Positions 50,336 through 64,000 of a stretch of 64,000 bases of DNA are shown piece after piece. The stretch comes from Enterobacter ludwigii (GTDB taxonomy: Bacteria; Pseudomonadota; Gammaproteobacteria; Enterobacterales; Enterobacteriaceae): the NCBI GenBank assembly GCA_900068845.1, contig CEFQ01000005.1, positions 616,475 through 680,474 of the forward strand, written 5' to 3'. The notes under the pieces were generated by a model. It had not been told where the DNA came from. It saw only the letters and a list, made by a program, of their open reading frames with translations, and searched no databases. Position 1 is the first letter of the stretch; each line of letters starts with the position of its first letter. The translations under genes were made by a program, and so were the position numbers.

Positions 50336-51163
50336 CTACTCCAGCGGCATTTTCATCGGGTCATCATAGTTGTATTCAAACCCCAGCTCATTCGCGATCT
50401 TCGAGCCATCAATCACCTTCCCGGCAGAACGTTCCGGTTCGGAAACAAACGTGGGTGGCTCAAGCCCCAGTTGCTTCGACACGCTGGGATAAAAGCTATC
50501 GCGCGATGGATGTTTCGAGGCACACAGATTGTAAACGTGCCCGCCTTTCGGGGTTTGCAACAACAGCACAATCGCATCCACCACATCATCCAGATGCACC
50601 AGATTCACTGCATGACCGCCATTTTCCAGTCCGGTTTTACCCGCCAGGAAACGGCCTGGATGACGATTTGGTCCCACTAATCCGGCAAGGCGCACAATAT
50701 CCACGCTGGTGCCGGGCAGATCGTGTAGCCAGTTTTCCAGCTCCACCAGCGTTTTGCCGGCAACGGTTTCCGGTTGCAGCGGGCTGCTCTCTTTCATTAC
50801 ACCCGCGCCGCTGCCGTAAACCGAGGTAGAACTGGTGAAAATGATACGCGGCACTTTTTTCGCCAGTGCAGTGTCCACCACGTTCTGCACCGCCTGCATG
50901 TAATCCTCTCCGCCTTTTACGGTGCGACTGGCAGGCAAGGTCACCACCAGCGCATCCACCGCCATTAGCATATCTAGCTCTTCTGCTTCACACTCCAGCT
51001 CAGGCGTCAAAACCAGTTGGAAGGCTTCGATGCCACAGCGGCGTGCGGCGTCCACACCATCCGGCGAGGTTTTACTGCCGGTTACCTGCCAGCCGCGTGC
51101 CGTTAGCGCCATTGCCAACGGCATACCCAGCCATCCAAGACCTACAATCGCGACCTTTTTCAT
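50336..51163 (-). CDS. yeeZ: NAD(P)-binding SDR-like protein YeeZ
   Basis: A 275-residue protein of the extended SDR/epimerase-like superfamily (E. coli YeeZ 274). The nucleotide motif KKVAIVGLGWLGMPLAMALTARG is at the N-terminus, IIFTSSTSVYG near residue 110, and LVHLDDVVDAIVLLL and HVYNLCASKHPSRDSFY further on. The function in E. coli is not established. The start at 51163 follows AGGAG. Divergent from the his operon, as in E. coli. Confidence 0.92.
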   Translation of the reverse strand: MKKVAIVGLGWLGMPLAMALTARGWQVTGSKTSPDGVDAARRCGIEAFQLVLTPELECEAEELDMLMAVDALVVTLPASRTVKGGEDYMQAVQNVVDTALAKKVPRIIFTSSTSVYGSGAGVMKESSPLQPETVAGKTLVELENWLHDLPGTSVDIVRLAGLVGPNRHPGRFLAGKTGLENGGHAVNLVHLDDVVDAIVLLLQTPKGGHVYNLCASKHPSRDSFYPSVSKQLGLEPPTFVSEPERSAGKVIDGSKIANELGFEYNYDDPMKMPLE

Positions 51164-51267
51164 ATCGACTCCTGCTATGGGCTCACACTTCATCTTAGTG
51201 CGGGTAGATGTGCCAAACCAGCGCAAACTGTTTCGGGAGATTCCGGAAATTGACAGTTAAAAAAGGG

Positions 51268-51296
51268 TTGCCAATTGCCACCATCTTCGTTAGGTT
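51268..51296 (+). promoter_or_regulatory. his operon promoter
   Basis: TTGCCA (51268-51273) and TAGGTT (51291-51296) are spaced by 17 bases, about 44 bases before the leader ATG. TAGGTT is the -10 sequence remembered for the Salmonella his promoter. Confidence 0.7.
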
Positions 51297-51339
51297 AATC
51301 AGCACGCAAATGAATACTCATTCAGCAACGGAATTTACT

Positions 51340-51387
51340 ATGACACGCGTTCAGTTCAACCACCATCATCACCATCACCCTGACTAG
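51340..51387 (+). CDS. hisL: his operon leader peptide HisL
   Basis: A 15-residue peptide MTRVQFNHHHHHHPD with six consecutive histidine codons. E. coli has seven. Ribosome stalling at these codons when charged tRNA-His is scarce prevents formation of the terminator at 51451-51482. The peptide itself has no other known role. Confidence 0.97.
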   Translation: MTRVQFNHHHHHHPD

Positions 51388-51450
51388 TCTTTCAGGCGAT
51401 GTGTGCTGGGAGACGATTAGGATCTTCCAGTGGTGCGAACGCAAAGAGAG

Positions 51451-51482
51451 CCCCCGGAAGATCGTCTTCCGGGGGTTTTTTT
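51451..51482 (+). terminator. his attenuator
   Basis: CCCCCGGAAGA, loop TCG, TCTTCCGGGGG then TTTTTTT: a very stable stem with a U run, 56 bases before hisG. The upstream stretch 51388-51450 holds the alternative pairing partners. Confidence 0.95.
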
Positions 51483-51537
51483 ATGGGCGAACGCAAACCA
51501 ATACGTTCAGACAGGATTGAAAAAGAGGACAGGAACC

Positions 51538-52437
51538 ATGTTAGATAACACCCGTATTCGCATAGCTATGCAGAAATCTGGCCGTTTAAGCGATGAATCA
51601 CGCGAACTGCTGGCGCGCTGCGGCATCAAAATCAACCTTCAGCAGCAGCGTCTGATTGCGTTTGCGGAGAACATGCCCATCGACATCCTGCGCGTGCGTG
51701 ATGACGATATTCCTGGCCTGGTGATGGATGGCGTGGTGGATCTCGGCATCGTCGGTGAAAACGTGCTGGAAGAAGAGCTGCTGAACCGTCGCGCCCAGGG
51801 CGAAGATCCGCGTTACTTCACACTGCGTCGGCTGGATTTCGGCGGCTGCCGCCTGTCGCTGGCGATGCCGGTTGATGCAGAGTACACCGGCCCGCAGTGT
51901 CTGAATAACGCCCGCGTGGCCACCTCGTATCCGCACCTGCTGAAGAAATACCTCGATAAACAAAGCGTTGCTTTTAAATCCTGCCTGCTGAACGGTTCTG
52001 TCGAAGTGGCACCTCGCGCCGGCCTGGCCGATGCCATTTGTGACCTGGTTTCAACCGGCGCGACGCTGGAAGCTAATGGCCTGCGCGAAGTAGAAGTGAT
52101 CTACCGCTCGAAAGCGGTGTTAATTCAGCGCGATGGCGAATTACCTGCGGCTAAGCAAGAGCTGATCGACAAAATGATGACGCGTATTCAGGGCGTGATT
52201 AAAGCGCGTGAATCCAAGTACATCATGCTGCATGCGCCGAGCGAGCGCCTGGAAGAAGTGATTGCACTGCTGCCAGGTGCTGAGCGTCCAACCGTGCTGC
52301 CACTGGCCGGAGACGTAAGCCGCGTGGCGATGCACATGGTGAGCACCGAAACCCTGTTCTGGGAAACCATGGAAAAACTGAAAGCGCTGGGTGCCAGCTC
52401 AATCCTCGTATTGCCAATCGAAAAAATGTTGGAGTAA
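51538..52437 (+). CDS. hisG: ATP phosphoribosyltransferase HisG
   Basis: A 299-residue long-form enzyme, start [21 protein letters not shown], the same length as E. coli. It catalyses the first committed step of histidine synthesis (ATP plus PRPP) and is feedback-inhibited by histidine through its C-terminal ACT-like domain (about 225-299). The PRPP site is [16 protein letters not shown] near 168-183. The longer frame from 51430 runs through the attenuator and is rejected. Confidence 0.98.
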   Translation: MLDNTRIRIAMQKSGRLSDESRELLARCGIKINLQQQRLIAFAENMPIDILRVRDDDIPGLVMDGVVDLGIVGENVLEEELLNRRAQGEDPRYFTLRRLDFGGCRLSLAMPVDAEYTGPQCLNNARVATSYPHLLKKYLDKQSVAFKSCLLNGSVEVAPRAGLADAICDLVSTGATLEANGLREVEVIYRSKAVLIQRDGELPAAKQELIDKMMTRIQGVIKARESKYIMLHAPSERLEEVIALLPGAERPTVLPLAGDVSRVAMHMVSTETLFWETMEKLKALGASSILVLPIEKMLE

Positions 52438-52441
52438 CACG

Positions 52442-57964
<5,523 letters not shown>

Positions 57965-57971
<7 letters not shown>

Positions 57972-58576
57972 CTGCAGAACAACTGAGCAAGCTGGATTGG
58001 GTCAAAACCGCGGGCATGTTGCCCGTTATCGTCCAGCACAACGTTTCCGGCGAAGTGCTGATGCACGGTTACATGAACGAGGACGCGCTGCAAAAAACCC
58101 TCAGCGAGGGCAACGTTACCTTCTTCTCGCGCACTAAAAACCGCTTATGGACCAAAGGCGAAACCTCGGGCCACTTCCTGCAAGTGGCAAGTATTACGCC
58201 GGATTGCGATAACGACACGCTGCTGGTGCTGGCAAATCCGATTGGCCCAACCTGCCATCTCGGCACCTCAAGCTGCTTCTCCCCTGCGGCGCCTGACTGG
58301 ACGTTCCTTTATCAGTTGGAGCAACTGCTGGCTTCGCGTAAAACTGCCGATCCGGAGAGCTCGTACACCGCCAAACTGTACGCCAGCGGCACCAAGCGCA
58401 TCGCGCAGAAAGTGGGCGAAGAAGGCGTGGAAACTGCATTGGCGGCAACGGTTAACGATCGTCACGAGTTGACCAATGAAGCCTCGGATTTGCTCTATCA
58501 CCTGCTGGTGCTGCTGCAGGATCAGGAGCTGGATTTGAGTACCATCATCAACAATCTGCGGGCGCGTCATAAATAA
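57965..58576 (+). CDS. hisI: Bifunctional phosphoribosyl-AMP cyclohydrolase / phosphoribosyl-ATP pyrophosphatase HisI (HisIE)
   Basis: A 203-residue fusion. The cyclohydrolase part (1-115) has [17 protein letters not shown] and the zinc residues in DCDNDTLL and [12 protein letters not shown]. The pyrophosphatase part (about 117-203) has [24 protein letters not shown]. The GTG start lies inside hisF. Last gene of the operon. No clear terminator follows; a palindromic repeat begins ten bases later. Confidence 0.97.
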
Positions 58577-58585
58577 TTTTCCGCA

Positions 58586-58639
58586 GGGTCGCCATTCGTG
58601 GCGACCCATGTTCCAGGTGCGCATAAATGCACACCCTAC
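58586..58639. repeat. Palindromic repeat, family B, two hairpins
   Basis: GGGTCGCCATTCGTGGCGACCC and a second, imperfect GGTGCGCATAAATGCACACC hairpin. It directly follows the his operon and may take the place of a terminator or protect the 3' end of its mRNA. Confidence 0.85.
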
Positions 58640-58664
58640 GCTATTTATCAGCATGGAAAAAACC

Positions 58665-59141
58665 ATGACCACGCATGAAAAACTGCTCGCGCTGCTCAAC
58701 CAGCATCAGGCACGCTATCGCGTGATGGAACATGAAGCCACTGGCAAGTGTGAAGCGGTGGCGGCGATTCGTGGCACGGAAGTGGGGCAAGGCGCGAAGG
58801 CGCTGGTGTGTCATGTGAAAGGCAACGGCATTAAACAGCATGTGCTGGCGGTGTTGCCCGCCGATCAGCAGGCCGATCTGAGCAAGGTTGCAGCGGCTGT
58901 GGGTGGCCGACGTGCTTCGCTGGCTTCGCCTGCGGAAGTCGATGCGTTAACCGGCTGCGTATTCGGTGCCATTCCGCCTTTCAGTTTTCATCCGGATTTA
59001 CAGCTGGTGGTCGATCCGCTGTTGTTCGAGCGCTATGACGAAATCGCCTTTAATGCCGGTTTGCTGGAGCAATCGGTGGTGCTGAATATTGCCGATTACC
59101 AGGCGCTGCATAATGGTAACGTGATGAAAATAATCCTCTAA
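58665..59141 (+). CDS. YbaK/EbsC family aminoacyl-tRNA deacylase, YeaK-like
   Basis: A 158-residue single-domain protein of the prolyl-tRNA-synthetase INS-like family, closest in memory to E. coli YeaK (167). Shared runs: HEATGKCEAVAAIRGT near 25-40, GQGAKALVCHVKGNGIKQHVLAVLPADQQADL, and RASLASPAEVDALTGCVFGAIPPFSF, then DPLLFERYDEIAFNAG. The family hydrolyses mischarged aminoacyl-tRNAs in trans. YeaK has been linked to seryl-tRNA. An ATG at 58653 is an alternative start. The placement after his is not seen in E. coli. Confidence 0.85.
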   Translation: MTTHEKLLALLNQHQARYRVMEHEATGKCEAVAAIRGTEVGQGAKALVCHVKGNGIKQHVLAVLPADQQADLSKVAAAVGGRRASLASPAEVDALTGCVFGAIPPFSFHPDLQLVVDPLLFERYDEIAFNAGLLEQSVVLNIADYQALHNGNVMKIIL

Positions 59142-59207
59142 TTGCCTTGCCTGATGGTGAGCGGTACTCTTCGTGACTCAACATCACAACTAATGAAGAC
59201 CGATATT

Positions 59208-60005
59208 ATGGCAAGTTCTCGTTTATCTGCCCGCCTGCGTCAAACATTGGCGCTGGCTGTGCTTGCAGGGTGCGCATTTGGTGCGCAGGCAAAAATTGAT
59301 CAGGTGCGTTTCGCGGTTGATCCCACCTATCCTCCATTCGAATCCAAAACGCCACAAGGCAAATTGGTTGGTTTCGATATCGATCTCGGCAACGCGCTGT
59401 GCGCACAGATGCAAGCGAAATGCGTATGGGTGGAAAGCCAGTTCGACGGCATGATCCCGGCGCTGAAAGCGCGTAAGTTCGATGCCATCTTGTCTGATAT
59501 GGGCATCACCGAAGAACGCTTGAAACAGATTGATTTTACCGTGCCGCTGTACGACACCCATACGCAGCTGATTGCGCGTAAAGGTTCTGGCCTGCTGCCT
59601 ACCGCTGAATCGCTGAAAGGCAAAACCGTCGGCGTGGAACAAGGCACCGTGCAGGAGCGCTATGCGCTCGCCAAATGGCAGCCGCATGGCGTGCAGGTTG
59701 TGCCTTATGGCGATCAAGCGCAGGTGGAGAGCGACCTGATCTCTGGTCGACTTGACGTGGTGTTTACCGATGCCGCTCAGGCTGCGAATGGCTTCCTGAA
59801 ACATCCGCAGGGCAAAGATTTCGAACTGGCGGGACCGATTGTGCAGGATCCGATTATCGGTCCGGGTACCGCAATTGGTTTACGTAAAGGCGATACCGAA
59901 CTGAAAACCGCGCTGGATAATGCATTTGCCGAGCTGAAGAACAACGGCACTTTCGATAAAATTCAGAAGCAGTACTTCGCCACCGATATCTCCATTCAAC
60001 AGTAA
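59208..60005 (+). CDS. Amino-acid ABC transporter substrate-binding protein, family 3
   Basis: A 265-residue periplasmic protein of the HisJ/ArgT/ArtJ family with a signal peptide ending CAFGAQA before KIDQVRF. The ligand-site signature is FAVDPTYPPFESKTPQGKLVGFDIDLGNALC near residues 35-65. IPALKARKFDAILSDMGITEERLKQIDFT follows, with GVEQGTVQERYA near 145. The pattern suggests a basic amino acid (lysine, arginine, ornithine or histidine). No ATPase or permease genes are adjacent, so it must share a transporter encoded elsewhere. The ATG at 59193 is an alternative start. A terminator follows at 60012. Confidence 0.9.
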   Translation: MASSRLSARLRQTLALAVLAGCAFGAQAKIDQVRFAVDPTYPPFESKTPQGKLVGFDIDLGNALCAQMQAKCVWVESQFDGMIPALKARKFDAILSDMGITEERLKQIDFTVPLYDTHTQLIARKGSGLLPTAESLKGKTVGVEQGTVQERYALAKWQPHGVQVVPYGDQAQVESDLISGRLDVVFTDAAQAANGFLKHPQGKDFELAGPIVQDPIIGPGTAIGLRKGDTELKTALDNAFAELKNNGTFDKIQKQYFATDISIQQ

Positions 60006-60011
60006 TCTTTT

Positions 60012-60035
60012 GGGCGGCTTTTGTGCCGCCCTTTT
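60012..60035 (+). terminator. Terminator of the binding-protein gene
   Basis: GGGCGGC, loop TTTTGT, GCCGCCC, TTTT: six bases after the stop codon. Confidence 0.9.
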
Positions 60036-60115
60036 CCACTCGGCACTATAATTCCAGTCATACAATTAAACAGGCGCAATTGAAACGTGCCGTGGTCAAG
60101 GACATTAGAAGCGTT

Positions 60116-61231
60116 ATGCAACAACAACATCATCCTCTACTCAGCGCCTCGCTGGGTACACAACGTGAAATTGTCAGCTTTCACTTCGGCACAGATTCGC
60201 AGCAACGTGTTTATATTCAGGCGGCACTGCACGGCGATGAGTTGCCGGGCATGGCGGTGGCGTGGTACTTGAAACAGAAGCTGCTGGAGCTGGAATCCGC
60301 TGGTCAGCTTAAAGCCAAAATCACACTGGTGCCGGTCGCTAATCCAATGGCGATGGGACAACACTGGCACGGTAGTCATTTGGGGCGCTTTCATACTTTG
60401 TCTGGTCAGGATTTTAATCGGCGCTTCCCTGCATTAGGCGATGCACTGGTTGAAGAACTGGACGGTTCGCTGACGCAAAGTGAATATGAAAATAAACGGC
60501 TGATTCGGGAAGCCATTGACCGTCACTACCGTGACCGTATTGCACGCACTGAACTAGATTCTCAGCGCTTTACCCTGATGCGCATGGCAAGTCAGGCTGA
60601 CTTGATGATTGACCTGCACTGCGACTGGGACGCGCTACCGCACCTCTATACCACGCCACACGCGTGGCCAGACATTGAACCGCTGGCGCGCTGGCTGGGC
60701 AGCGAAGTACAGCTGCTGGCACAAATTTCTGGCGGCGAACCCTTTGATGAAGCCTGCTGTGAGCCTTGGTTGACCCTGGCGGAACGTTTTGGTGATGAAT
60801 ATCCTATGCCGCGCGGATTGCTGCCGGTAACGTTGGAACTGCGCGGTGTGGCAGATGTATCGCCTGAGATGGCTGAGAAGGATGCTGACGCGATTATCCA
60901 TGCGCTGATTGAGAGCGGCTATATTGCGGGCGAAGTGGGAGAATCCCCTGCCCTGATTAATCCTGCGACTAAACTGGCGGGATGTGAGTATATCCATGCG
61001 GCGCAATCTGGGTTGGTGTTTTATCGACGTAACCTGGGAGAGTGGATTAAGGCTGGGGAAGTGGTAGCGGAGATTATTGATCCGATTACGGACCAAGTGA
61101 TGCCGCTGGTGGCAGAGTTTGGTGGCGTGCTGTATGCGAGGAATTTAACTAAGTTTGTGACGGCTGGGATGTTGGTGGTGCGGCTGGCTGGGGAGAATGC
61201 GGGGAGACGGGGGGAGTTGCTGGTGGGGTAA
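60116..61231 (+). CDS. Succinylglutamate desuccinylase/aspartoacylase family (M14-like) zinc hydrolase
   Basis: A 371-residue deacylase-type protein. Zinc ligands are in QAALHGDELPGMAVAWYL (His and Glu, near residue 41-44) and DLMIDLHCDWDALP (His, near 166). The likely catalytic Glu is in PVTLELRGVADVS near 240. The C-terminal 90 residues form a biotinyl/lipoyl-like beta domain (AAQSGLVFYRRNLGEWIKAGEVVAEIIDP) typical of this group. It would cleave an N-acyl amino acid or amide. The binding-protein gene upstream is on the same strand, but a terminator separates them. The start MQQQHHPLLS at 60116 is chosen over the longer frame that overlaps the terminator. Confidence 0.85.
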   Translation: MQQQHHPLLSASLGTQREIVSFHFGTDSQQRVYIQAALHGDELPGMAVAWYLKQKLLELESAGQLKAKITLVPVANPMAMGQHWHGSHLGRFHTLSGQDFNRRFPALGDALVEELDGSLTQSEYENKRLIREAIDRHYRDRIARTELDSQRFTLMRMASQADLMIDLHCDWDALPHLYTTPHAWPDIEPLARWLGSEVQLLAQISGGEPFDEACCEPWLTLAERFGDEYPMPRGLLPVTLELRGVADVSPEMAEKDADAIIHALIESGYIAGEVGESPALINPATKLAGCEYIHAAQSGLVFYRRNLGEWIKAGEVVAEIIDPITDQVMPLVAEFGGVLYARNLTKFVTAGMLVVRLAGENAGRRGELLVG

Positions 61232-61390
61232 CTAATCAAAAACTCTTCAGATACTTCAATTATGAGTATTTATTGAACTAAAGATAATAATTTTTTATTT
61301 ATGAATATATAAAGCTTGCTTGAAATACTAAATTGACATAAAAAAGCCTTTTCGTTTTTTTTACATTTCCTTGTGAATAATTGGGGTTGT

Positions 61391-62440
61391 ATGAAACAAA
61401 GGCTTTTGGAGTTGGACGGCTGCAGAGGTTTACTTTGCTGGTCAGTAGTCGCTGGGCATTGGCTTGGAAGTCGTTTGGGATGGGGCAACGTCAACTTTTC
61501 TCATTCTTATATATCAGTTGACGGTTTTTTCATTCTTTCAGGAATTGTTTTAACTTATATTTATAAAATAAAATTAGCTGGCGGTAAGAATGAATTGTTC
61601 AAATATGTATTTCACCGATTTGAACGTTTATACCCACTACATTTATTGACTTTTCTTCTCTCAGTCTTTATCTATAATCATTTTTTTGAAAGCATTCCTT
61701 TCAATGAGCCTACTTTAACAGGATTCTATAATTTAATTTTGATTCATGGTTTAGGGTTCGCATCTTCATGGAACTGGAATGATCCAAGTTGGTCGATATC
61801 TGTAGAATTTTATGCTTCAGTTTTGATTTTCCCAATGTTATTGAAGATTCGCAATAACATCTCACTTATTGCTATATCTGTAATCTCGTATGGTTTAGTG
61901 TATGGAAGACATTATAATTTAGAAGCAGCCACAGACATTCACCTGTTGATTTTTTCATCTGGATTGTTAAAGTGTATTGCAGGAATGTCCTTAGGTGTTT
62001 CGATTATAAATTCAACATTAAACACTAATACTGAAAAGAAATTCAATCTAAGTGTTCTAATAATTCAAACATCAGCAATTTTTTATACAGCATACTTCAT
62101 ATTCACTAAAGACAACATAACATCTTATGACAGTATAACTATTGTGTGTTTTTACTATATCTTTTATAGTCTAATAAACTACAACTCCTTTTGGAACAGA
62201 ATATTCTCCCATCATATCTTAGTGTATTTTGGTAACATAAGTTTCGCAATTTATCTATTCCATACACCTTTAATGCTTTTATTAGATCAAGTAAAATTTT
62301 ATAGATCATTATCGTTATATGGACAAACTGCGGTTTTCATTACAATATTAATAGCTTGCTCCCACTTAATTTACACCTATTTTGAAATGCCAATCTACCG
62401 AAAAAGCAAAAAAATAACCGATGGAATATTAGCTAAGTAA
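61391..62440 (+). CDS. Acyltransferase family 3 membrane protein
   Basis: A 349-residue inner-membrane acyltransferase (OafA/NodX type). The N-terminus MKQRLLELDGCRGLLCWSVVAGHWLG carries the family's RLLELDGxRG motif. About ten hydrophobic helices follow, with FFILSGIVLTYIYK near 45 and FHRFERLYPLHLLTFLLSVF near 75. WNDPSWSISVEFYASVLIFPMLL near 130 has the conserved SxSxE segment. It would O-acetylate a surface polysaccharide or lipopolysaccharide. The DNA is strongly AT-rich compared with the his operon, which points to acquisition by transfer. A slightly earlier GTG (61373) is possible. Confidence 0.9.
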   Translation: MKQRLLELDGCRGLLCWSVVAGHWLGSRLGWGNVNFSHSYISVDGFFILSGIVLTYIYKIKLAGGKNELFKYVFHRFERLYPLHLLTFLLSVFIYNHFFESIPFNEPTLTGFYNLILIHGLGFASSWNWNDPSWSISVEFYASVLIFPMLLKIRNNISLIAISVISYGLVYGRHYNLEAATDIHLLIFSSGLLKCIAGMSLGVSIINSTLNTNTEKKFNLSVLIIQTSAIFYTAYFIFTKDNITSYDSITIVCFYYIFYSLINYNSFWNRIFSHHILVYFGNISFAIYLFHTPLMLLLDQVKFYRSLSLYGQTAVFITILIACSHLIYTYFEMPIYRKSKKITDGILAK

Positions 62441-62467
62441 ATCAAAAATAATAGTTGGTGAATTTCT

Positions 62468-62495
62468 CTTGAGAGCAGTATCTTCTGCTCTCAAG
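62468..62495. terminator. Dyad between convergent acyltransferase and glycosyltransferase genes
   Basis: CTTGAGAGCAG, a six-base loop TATCTT, and CTGCTCTCAAG, 11 perfect pairs. The T run is poor on both strands (ATTAA and AGAAATT), but the position between two convergent stops suggests a shared terminator. Confidence 0.6.
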
Positions 62496-62503
62496 ATTAA
62501 CCC

Positions 62504-63574
62504 CTAACATTCTTCTATAAGTGCATTTACTATTATTTCATCTTCAATATCTCTTACCAAATATGTGTTTGAAACTATCTTAATAGCTTTATCATACCCC
62601 GGCCCGAACACGACATTAATAGTAAAATCATCCCACATTTCCATATTATAAAGTGCTATGCATTTTTTTTGGAAAAAATTAGCCATGTGAATAAAAGAGG
62701 TATCAACTGACAATAAGATTTCAGATTTATCAATGAGGGCGCAAGCATCATAGAAATTAACCTCTGGCAGCATATGTATGTTGTGTTTACCAATTGCTAA
62801 TTCGTTCAACTGAAATTTAGAACCTAGAATAATTACTGAAACATCACTTAAATCAGAAAGTCTTAACGCTAAAGACCTAGCTTTTTCGACAGAAAGACTC
62901 CTGTTATAATTAGAAGCAAAAGGTGCAAATGATATAACTTTCCCTTTTAATGAAGATATAAACTCATCGGCAAATTTTAAACTTGACTTTGGAAAATCTA
63001 TTTTGTAAGGAATATTCTCCGTAGGCAACCCTAAAAAATTAAATAAATATTCTGCTCTATGAGTTAAGTGCTTATCTAATTCTTTATATATGATAGTATT
63101 AGTAAAACATGCTCTACTTACCCCATTCCCATTGAAAGCAATGGATTTCTTGGCGTTTATAAAATATAGACACTTTATCCTTTGAGGAGTGCGAAGGTCA
63201 TCACCATACATATCAATTGTATAATCTATCTTATCAGAGCAGATATTTTTAATATTTTTTTTATGTATGTCATCCGTAAAAGGGATTACAACATCTACAG
63301 AAGATAAAGCATTATAGAAAAAAACATTCCTCTCTGCACAAACGACGATCACTTTAATATTTCTTTTATGAAAGTACTTAAGCAAACCAGAAAAAATAAT
63401 TCCATCCCCTATTCCTTTTGTAGGCATAATAAAAGCAACGCTTTTTATTTTTTTTATACGCCAATTAGAAAAAATGCGTCTTAATATTAGCATAGGAAGA
63501 ATTTTGTAAAAAACCAATCCATTATCCTGTCCAAATTGAATAAAAACATTGAATTTATTGATAATCTTTTTCAT
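62504..63574 (-). CDS. Glycosyltransferase family 9 (heptosyltransferase-like)
   Basis: A 356-residue GT-B enzyme. The N-terminal domain has IMPTKGIGDGIIFSGLLKYFH near residue 50, like the GxGD loop of heptosyltransferases. The C-terminal nucleotide-sugar side has ISFAPFASNYNRSLSVEKA near 215 and EILLSVDTSFIHMANFFQKKCIALYN near 288, the GT9 hallmark. It probably adds a sugar to the lipopolysaccharide core or O unit. AT-rich like the adjacent acyltransferase. The start has no good ribosome site, which is common in such islets. Confidence 0.88.
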   Translation of the reverse strand: MKKIINKFNVFIQFGQDNGLVFYKILPMLILRRIFSNWRIKKIKSVAFIMPTKGIGDGIIFSGLLKYFHKRNIKVIVVCAERNVFFYNALSSVDVVIPFTDDIHKKNIKNICSDKIDYTIDMYGDDLRTPQRIKCLYFINAKKSIAFNGNGVSRACFTNTIIYKELDKHLTHRAEYLFNFLGLPTENIPYKIDFPKSSLKFADEFISSLKGKVISFAPFASNYNRSLSVEKARSLALRLSDLSDVSVIILGSKFQLNELAIGKHNIHMLPEVNFYDACALIDKSEILLSVDTSFIHMANFFQKKCIALYNMEMWDDFTINVVFGPGYDKAIKIVSNTYLVRDIEDEIIVNALIEEC

Positions 63575-63616
63575 TATTCAACCTAATGGTCACTCACCCT
63601 AGATGGTTTTTTCACA

Positions 63617-63643
63617 ATAAAAAAGCCTCAATGTGAGGCTTTT
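63617..63643 (-). terminator. Terminator of gnd
   Basis: AAAAGCCTCA and TGAGGCTTTT around a three-base loop. On the minus strand it is followed by TTTTTTATTG, about 20 bases after the gnd stop. Confidence 0.92.
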
Positions 63644-63663
63644 ATTAACATTGATAACTCAGA

Positions 63664-64000
63664 TTAGGCAAGCCATTCGGTATGGTATACGCCATCTTTA
63701 TCGATACGTTTATAAGTATGTGCACCGAAATAGTCACGCTGAGCCTGAATCAGGTTCGCTGGCAAAACTTCTGAGCGGTAGCTGTCGTAGTAGGCAATAG
63801 CTGCAGAAAAAGTTGGCGTCGGGATACCGTTTTGAATAGCGTAAGACACTACATCACGTAGTGCCTGCTGGTATTCGTCAGCAATATTCTTGAAGTAAGG
63901 ATCCAGCAGCAGGTTCGCGATATCTGCATCATTCACATAAGCATCAGTAATTTTCTGCAGGAACTGAGCACGGATGATGCAACCAGCACGGAAGATCTTA
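63664..64000 (-). CDS. gnd: 6-phosphogluconate dehydrogenase Gnd, C-terminal part (cut by window edge)
   Basis: The last 111 residues are visible, in one frame to the window end: [21 protein letters not shown], then [43 protein letters not shown] and the C-terminal tail [28 protein letters not shown] end. This is the helical dimerisation domain and tail of the pentose-phosphate enzyme that oxidises 6-phosphogluconate to ribulose 5-phosphate. gnd borders the surface polysaccharide locus in many enterobacteria, which fits the AT-rich islet beside it. Confidence 0.97.
   Translation of the reverse strand, partial: KIFRAGCIIRAQFLQKITDAYVNDADIANLLLDPYFKNIADEYQQALRDVVSYAIQNGIPTPTFSAAIAYYDSYRSEVLPANLIQAQRDYFGAHTYKRIDKDGVYHTEWLA

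Noticed and set aside
51358..51378. Run of six histidine codons resembling a His tag or low-complexity artefact
   Set aside because: It is the regulatory stretch of the hisL leader, followed by the his attenuator and hisG.

Overview
This 64 kb window is chromosomal DNA of an enterobacterium. Cbl, Nac, YeeX, YeeA, DacD, SbcB, YeeZ, the complete his operon, the Puu proteins and Gnd all read as close relatives of the E. coli proteins. The GC-rich background, the many short intergenic palindromes and the mix of accessory transport and catabolic genes suggest Erwiniaceae, most likely Pantoea or a near relative. The genus is an inference from remembered protein similarity, not from a search.

Layout. 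(1) 1-11135, minus strand: a catabolic and uptake cluster with an aldehyde dehydrogenase, a haloacid-dehalogenase-type HAD protein, a PuuB-like FAD oxidase, a family-5 peptide/nickel-type ABC transporter with both ATPases fused, a two-domain GNAT, a GhrA-like dehydrogenase and an M20 amidohydrolase cut by the window edge. A sigma-54-like promoter and an NtrC-like site lie upstream. (2) 11554-13011: a separate gabD-like gene. (3) 13364-15737: cbl (sulfur) and nac (nitrogen), the latter with a very good sigma-54 promoter and NtrC site. (4) 16115-19602: a CUT2 sugar ABC transporter. (5) 20110-20185: tRNA-Asn(GUU). (6) 20450-26524: a flavin monooxygenase, an M20 hydrolase, a MetNIQ-type transporter and a divergent TetR gene. 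(7) 26599-28827: an aldonolactone-oxidase-like flavoprotein and a glycogenin-like GT8 enzyme. (8) 28919-34284: hicB with a decayed hicA, yeeX, yeeA, dacD and sbcB. (9) 34854-37961: an Ig-like repeat protein with an AT-rich internal module, flanked by 14-bp direct repeats. (10) 38072-44133: the threonate/erythronate cluster with a divergent DeoR regulator. (11) 44292-50274: puuP, puuA, puuD, puuR and puuB for putrescine use, without puuC or puuE. (12) 50336-58576: yeeZ, then hisL and hisGDCBHAFI. (13) 58665-61231: yeaK-like, an amino-acid binding protein and an M14-type deacylase. (14) 61232-63660: an AT-rich islet with an acyltransferase and a GT9 glycosyltransferase. (15) The 3' part of gnd runs off the right edge.

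How the genes work together. Much of the window concerns scavenging: putrescine through Puu, an unknown amine/amide compound through region 1, a probable organosulfur or amide compound through region 6, and sugar acids through region 10. Nitrogen control is visible in the DNA at nac and, as a proposal, at the region 1 operon. Two families of short palindromes fill most intergenic gaps.

Limits. All functional names rest on motif reading and remembered family members. Substrates of the ABC transporters and oxidases are not determined by sequence alone.
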